Assembly (NCBI RefSeq): GCF_009725165.1
Contig: NZ_WNZW01000001.1
Span: 1,240,001-1,304,000 of the forward strand
Source of the DNA: Paenibacillus woosongensis
GTDB lineage: Bacteria; Bacillota; Bacilli; Paenibacillales; Paenibacillaceae
Length of the DNA: 64,000 nucleotides
Reading direction: 5' to 3'
The position numbers and the translations under genes were made by a program. This document shows positions 61,655 to 64,000 of this stretch, piece by piece. How positions within the stretch are numbered: position 1 is the first letter of the stretch; every line of letters begins with the position of its first letter. Under the pieces are notes generated by a model. The model saw only the letters and a program-made list of their open reading frames with translations. It was not told the DNA's origin and made no database searches.

Positions 61655-62607
61655 TCCTCTGCCTCCTCTTCATATTCTAAAGAGCGTACCTGAAAACTGC
61701 TCAAATGAGAAAGAATCGCGCTGCGATGCGGCTCAAAACGATCCGGCAGCATCAGGTTCTCACCAAGATGCGCCAGCGGCTCGTCAATCGTAAACCCTGG
61801 AGGATCGGTGGCGATCTCGAACAGAATGCCGCCCGGTTCGCGGAAATACAGCGCTTTGAAGTACTCGCGGTTCACGATCGGCGTTGGTCGGAGACCGCAC
61901 TGCTCGATCATCCGCCGCCACTCTTCCTGCTCCTCGTCATCCTTCGCCCGCCAGGCGATATGGTGAACGGTTCCGGCACCGCCGCCGCATCTCGGAATGT
62001 CCTCTGCATTCAAATCAATCCAATTGCCGAGGTCGCCTGCGGCCTGATACCGAATCAGCCCTTCTTCCTCGCCGATCCGCTTCATATCGAGAATCAGCTC
62101 CAGCACCCTTGCCGTGCTTTCGCTGTTGCTGCTGAACAGCAATGCCCCGCCAAAACCCTTGATCGCGTACTTCAACGGCACCCCACTGAAAGACCAGGTG
62201 CTCTCCAGCCCTTCTGCGCGCTCTACCAGATCGATCAGCAAGCCGGAATTATCCGTAAAGCGAACATAATCCTCACCAAAGCGGGAATTGTCCATGAACG
62301 GAATCCCGAACTTTTTCAGACGTTTGCGCCAGAACAGCAGACTCCCTGGCGGTACGGCATATACCGTTACCCCAACCTGTCCTCCCCCGATCATCCCGTT
62401 CTCCGCGCCTTCTTGCGGAAAAAAGGTGATGATCGTTCCTGGATCGCCGGCCTCATTCCCGAAATATAAATGATACACCTCTGGTGCATCAAAATTAACC
62501 GTCTTCTTGACCAATCTCAAACCGAGGACGCCTGCGTAGAAATCCACGTTTCCCTGAACATCTCCCACAAACGCCGTAATATGATGTATTCCTGCCGTGG
62601 TTGGCAT
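61651..62607 (-). CDS. mhqO: MhqO-like ring-cleaving dioxygenase
   Basis: 318 residues with two vicinal-oxygen-chelate domains. Metal ligands are probably His in GIHHITAFVGDV, His in TVHHIAWRAKDD, and Glu in GGILFEIATDP. LGLRLVKKTVNFDAPEVYHL is family typical. It acts on hydroquinones, detoxifying quinone-type electrophiles. MhqR usually represses this pair in Bacillus; I could not identify an MhqR site upstream with confidence. Confidence 0.9.
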   Translation of the reverse strand: MPTTAGIHHITAFVGDVQGNVDFYAGVLGLRLVKKTVNFDAPEVYHLYFGNEAGDPGTIITFFPQEGAENGMIGGGQVGVTVYAVPPGSLLFWRKRLKKFGIPFMDNSRFGEDYVRFTDNSGLLIDLVERAEGLESTWSFSGVPLKYAIKGFGGALLFSSNSESTARVLELILDMKRIGEEEGLIRYQAAGDLGNWIDLNAEDIPRCGGGAGTVHHIAWRAKDDEEQEEWRRMIEQCGLRPTPIVNREYFKALYFREPGGILFEIATDPPGFTIDEPLAHLGENLMLPDRFEPHRSAILSHLSSFQVRSLEYEEEAEE

Positions 62608-62699
62608 GGCTCGTCCTCCCGAAAAAACTTCTTCTCGTTATTATACGTAACCTGAGTCAACAATTCATCTTCTATCGCAAAATATAGGCCGAAAAAATA

Positions 62700-62727
62700 C
62701 AAACAGCGCCAGATTTTATCTGGCGCT
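62700..62727 (-). terminator. Terminator after a small gene
   Basis: AGCGCCAGAT and ATCTGGCGCT form a perfect 10-bp stem with a 3-base loop. On the minus strand it is followed by GTTTGTATTTTTT. It lies 69 bases after the stop of the gene at 62796. Confidence 0.8.
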
Positions 62728-62795
62728 ATAGCTGACGTTGTGGCAGAAGTTGTGGCGGGCATTGTTAGCTCTAAAATACCGTTCTTACTGTATGA

Positions 62796-63044
62796 TCACT
62801 CCACTTGCCCGCTGCGGCGTTTTCCAGAATGCCCTGTATTCTCGAAGTCATCCGCAATATCGTGTTCGGCAGGATGGTCGGCCAGCTCTGTAAGCTTCCA
62901 TTCCGTCGAACCCATAATCAGATCCGCTGGGAACTCCTGCCCACGGTATAAATATTCCGAACGCCCCCATTCATCCGTATAAAGCCCTTCCACTTCCACC
63001 CTCTCACGCGAGATGGGGAGCATATCCTTCTTTTCCTTGCTCAT
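62796..63044 (-). CDS. Hypothetical small conserved-looking protein
   Basis: 82 residues from the ATG at 63044; a GGAGG box lies 12 bases upstream. It contains SRERVEVEGLYTDEWGRSEY and FPADLIMGSTEWKLTEL, a pattern that I associate with small YjzC-like proteins without being able to name the family. Hydrophilic, no membrane segment. A strong terminator follows. Confidence 0.6.
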   Translation of the reverse strand: MSKEKKDMLPISRERVEVEGLYTDEWGRSEYLYRGQEFPADLIMGSTEWKLTELADHPAEHDIADDFENTGHSGKRRSGQVE

Positions 63045-63133
63045 AATCGATTCGACGCCTCCATTCAACAATAAATCGTAAATTGCTCTTATCGTTAAGA
63101 TGCGTCAGAATCGGGCTGCTTATCCGGATTATA

Positions 63134-63322
63134 TTATTCAAAAAACAGCTCCTCAACAGATACTTTAAGGACTTTGGCGATGTTCATAGCCAGTTTCAAG
63201 CTAGGGTCATACTTGTTATTCTCTACCGCATTGATGGTTTGCCGTGTTACACTTACTCTCTCCGCCAGTTCCAGCTGGGACATGCCATGTTCTTTTCTTT
63301 TTAAATAGATGTTATTCTTCAT
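63134..63322 (-). CDS. Cro/C1-type (XRE) transcriptional regulator
   Basis: 62 residues with a full HTH_3 domain: MSQLELAERVSVTRQTINAV followed by ENNKYDPSLKLAMNIAKVLK. No effector domain. It is transcribed 16 bases after a small membrane protein gene, a pairing common in Firmicutes. The 20-bp palindrome at the operon promoter is its likely operator. Confidence 0.9.
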   Translation of the reverse strand: MKNNIYLKRKEHGMSQLELAERVSVTRQTINAVENNKYDPSLKLAMNIAKVLKVSVEELFFE

Positions 63323-63338
63323 CTCGTCCCGTTCTCCA

Positions 63339-63545
63339 TCATTGCATTTTTTGCTTCATCACCATCATCGAAACGAAGAAGATAATTAGACCTGCGAGTA
63401 ATATAATGAACTGAATGCCTAGTTGTTTATTAAAAAAGAGGTCTGTTACTGTCCAGAACAATAAACTGACTGTATAAAAAATACCAAGCCATTTCATTGC
63501 TCGCGTGGCAATTGACAATTGCATTTCATCCGCTTGCTTTTTCAT
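63339..63545 (-). CDS. Small membrane protein paired with an XRE regulator
   Basis: 68 residues from the ATG at 63545 (GAGGGTG box). Two hydrophobic helices (about 17-33 and 42-58, IQFIILLAGLIIFFVSMMVM). It lies 16 bases ahead of the XRE gene in one operon. Function unknown. Such membrane partners may modulate the regulator. Confidence 0.75.
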   Translation of the reverse strand: MKKQADEMQLSIATRAMKWLGIFYTVSLLFWTVTDLFFNKQLGIQFIILLAGLIIFFVSMMVMKQKMQ

Positions 63546-63578
63546 CTCCAACACCCTCTTTTGATATATTTGTTAATA

Positions 63579-63620
63579 ATTGTAACATCAGAAAGAGGGA
63601 ATGTAAAACATGTTTTACAT
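63579..63620 (-). promoter_or_regulatory. Promoter overlapped by a perfect 20-bp palindrome
   Basis: ATGTAAAACATGTTTTACAT (63601-63620) is a perfect palindrome. On the minus strand its end forms the TTTACA -35 box (63602-63607), 17 bases from TACAAT (63579-63584), which also has a TGn extension. It controls the membrane protein/XRE operon, and the XRE protein is the obvious binder. Confidence 0.75.
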
Positions 63621-63652
63621 TTCGGGCGGTTTGATCAACATTTGTATGGGAT

Positions 63653-63693
63653 AAAAAAAGGGCCATTCCAATCTACAGATTGGACAGCCCTTT
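63653..63693 (-). terminator. Terminator after purD
   Basis: On the minus strand AAAAGGGCTGTCCAATCT and AGATTGGAATGGCCCTTTT form a long stem with one bulge, ending in a T run. It closes the purine operon. Confidence 0.85.
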
Positions 63694-63710
63694 TCTATTT
63701 ACCTCAAATA

Positions 63711-64000
63711 TTATCGCAGCGCTTTAACCGCAATGTCCGAGCGCTGATGCTTGCCTTCGAAAGTGATGCGCCCTGCAGCAGCGTAGGCCTTCTCGCGGGC
63801 TTCCGCAATATCCTGCCCCAGCCCTACGACACCAAGCACACGTCCGCCGTTGGTAACCCACTCTCCGGCTTCATTCTTTGCCGTCCCGGCATGGAAAACA
63901 AGCGCGTCCCCGGCAGCATCCAGCCCGGAAATCGGCAGTCCCTTGGGATAGGACGCAGGATAGCCTCCCGAAGCGAGAACGACGCATACCGCCGCTTTAT
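63711..64000 (-). CDS. purD: Phosphoribosylamine-glycine ligase PurD, C-terminal part (runs off right edge)
   Basis: The last 95 or so residues are present. VVLASGGYPASYPKGLPISG is the diagnostic PurD motif, followed by NEAGEWVTNGGRVLGVVGLG and the C-terminal lid ending DIAVKALR. It catalyses the second step of purine synthesis. In Firmicutes purD is usually the last gene of the pur operon, which agrees with the terminator found directly after it. Confidence 0.93.
   Translation of the reverse strand, partial: KAAVCVVLASGGYPASYPKGLPISGLDAAGDALVFHAGTAKNEAGEWVTNGGRVLGVVGLGQDIAEAREKAYAAAGRITFEGKHQRSDIAVKALR

Overview
The window looks like the chromosome of a Paenibacillus-type, spore-forming Firmicute. 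It has moderate-to-high GC and strong AGGAGG ribosome binding sites. Its households genes are typical of the group: YerC, DUF3048/YerB, Pit/DUF47, MhqO/MhqD, a YesM-type two-component pair with a GH43/sugar-ABC locus, copper-amine-oxidase-N domains and a YqfQ-like spore protein. Nearly all genes lie on the minus strand. This assignment rests on recognising protein families, not on any search.

Region 1 (1 to about 26.3 kb) reads as one integrated mobile element, carried in head-to-tail minus-strand operons. From its rlmD-proximal end it encodes ParA and ParB, a small basic ORF, and a Tad-like pilus or secretion apparatus: a CpaB-like SAF protein, two CpaE/TadZ-like P-loop proteins, a TadA ATPase, a fused TadB/TadC-type membrane protein, a pilin-like protein and three pseudopilin-like proteins. 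Two large secreted proteins follow. Then come two tandem paralogues of unknown function, a frameshifted winged-helix gene, and a 2427-residue methylase-helicase with a TnpV-like gene embedded in another frame. The element ends in the window with a DUF3991/Toprim primase and the start of a Phd/YefM antitoxin. No integrase, relaxase or VirB4/coupling protein is visible, so the element may continue to the left.

Region 2 (26.3 to 45.1 kb) is ordinary chromosome: rlmD, a diacylglycerol kinase, a sirohydrochlorin chelatase-like gene, yerC, a YqfQ-like basic protein converging on a GT8 glycosyltransferase with a basic tail, galU, corA, pit with DUF47, yerB, hydrolases, a DUF1129 protein, a lipoprotein, and a five-gene ABC/GntR (Ytr-like) operon with a perfect inverted-repeat operator at its promoter.

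Region 3 (45.2 to 48.6 kb) is a clearly AT-rich island. In transcription order it carries a MauE-like membrane protein, a membrane-anchored redoxin with a CxxC motif, a previously hidden 51-residue peptide with six cysteines, and an ABC exporter without a peptidase domain. I read it as a compact system for making and exporting a disulfide-bonded peptide. It is my best candidate for an undescribed system.

Region 4 (48.7 to 58.0 kb) is a plant-polysaccharide locus: response regulator, histidine kinase, zinc dehydrogenase, GH43 enzyme, and a sugar ABC importer without its own ATPase, with a CcpA-like cre upstream. Region 5 (58.9 to 64.0 kb) holds a NUDIX hydrolase, ilvA, mhqD/mhqO, a small protein, a membrane protein/XRE regulator pair under a 20-bp palindrome, and the 3' end of purD. 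I saw no rRNA, tRNA or CRISPR array.
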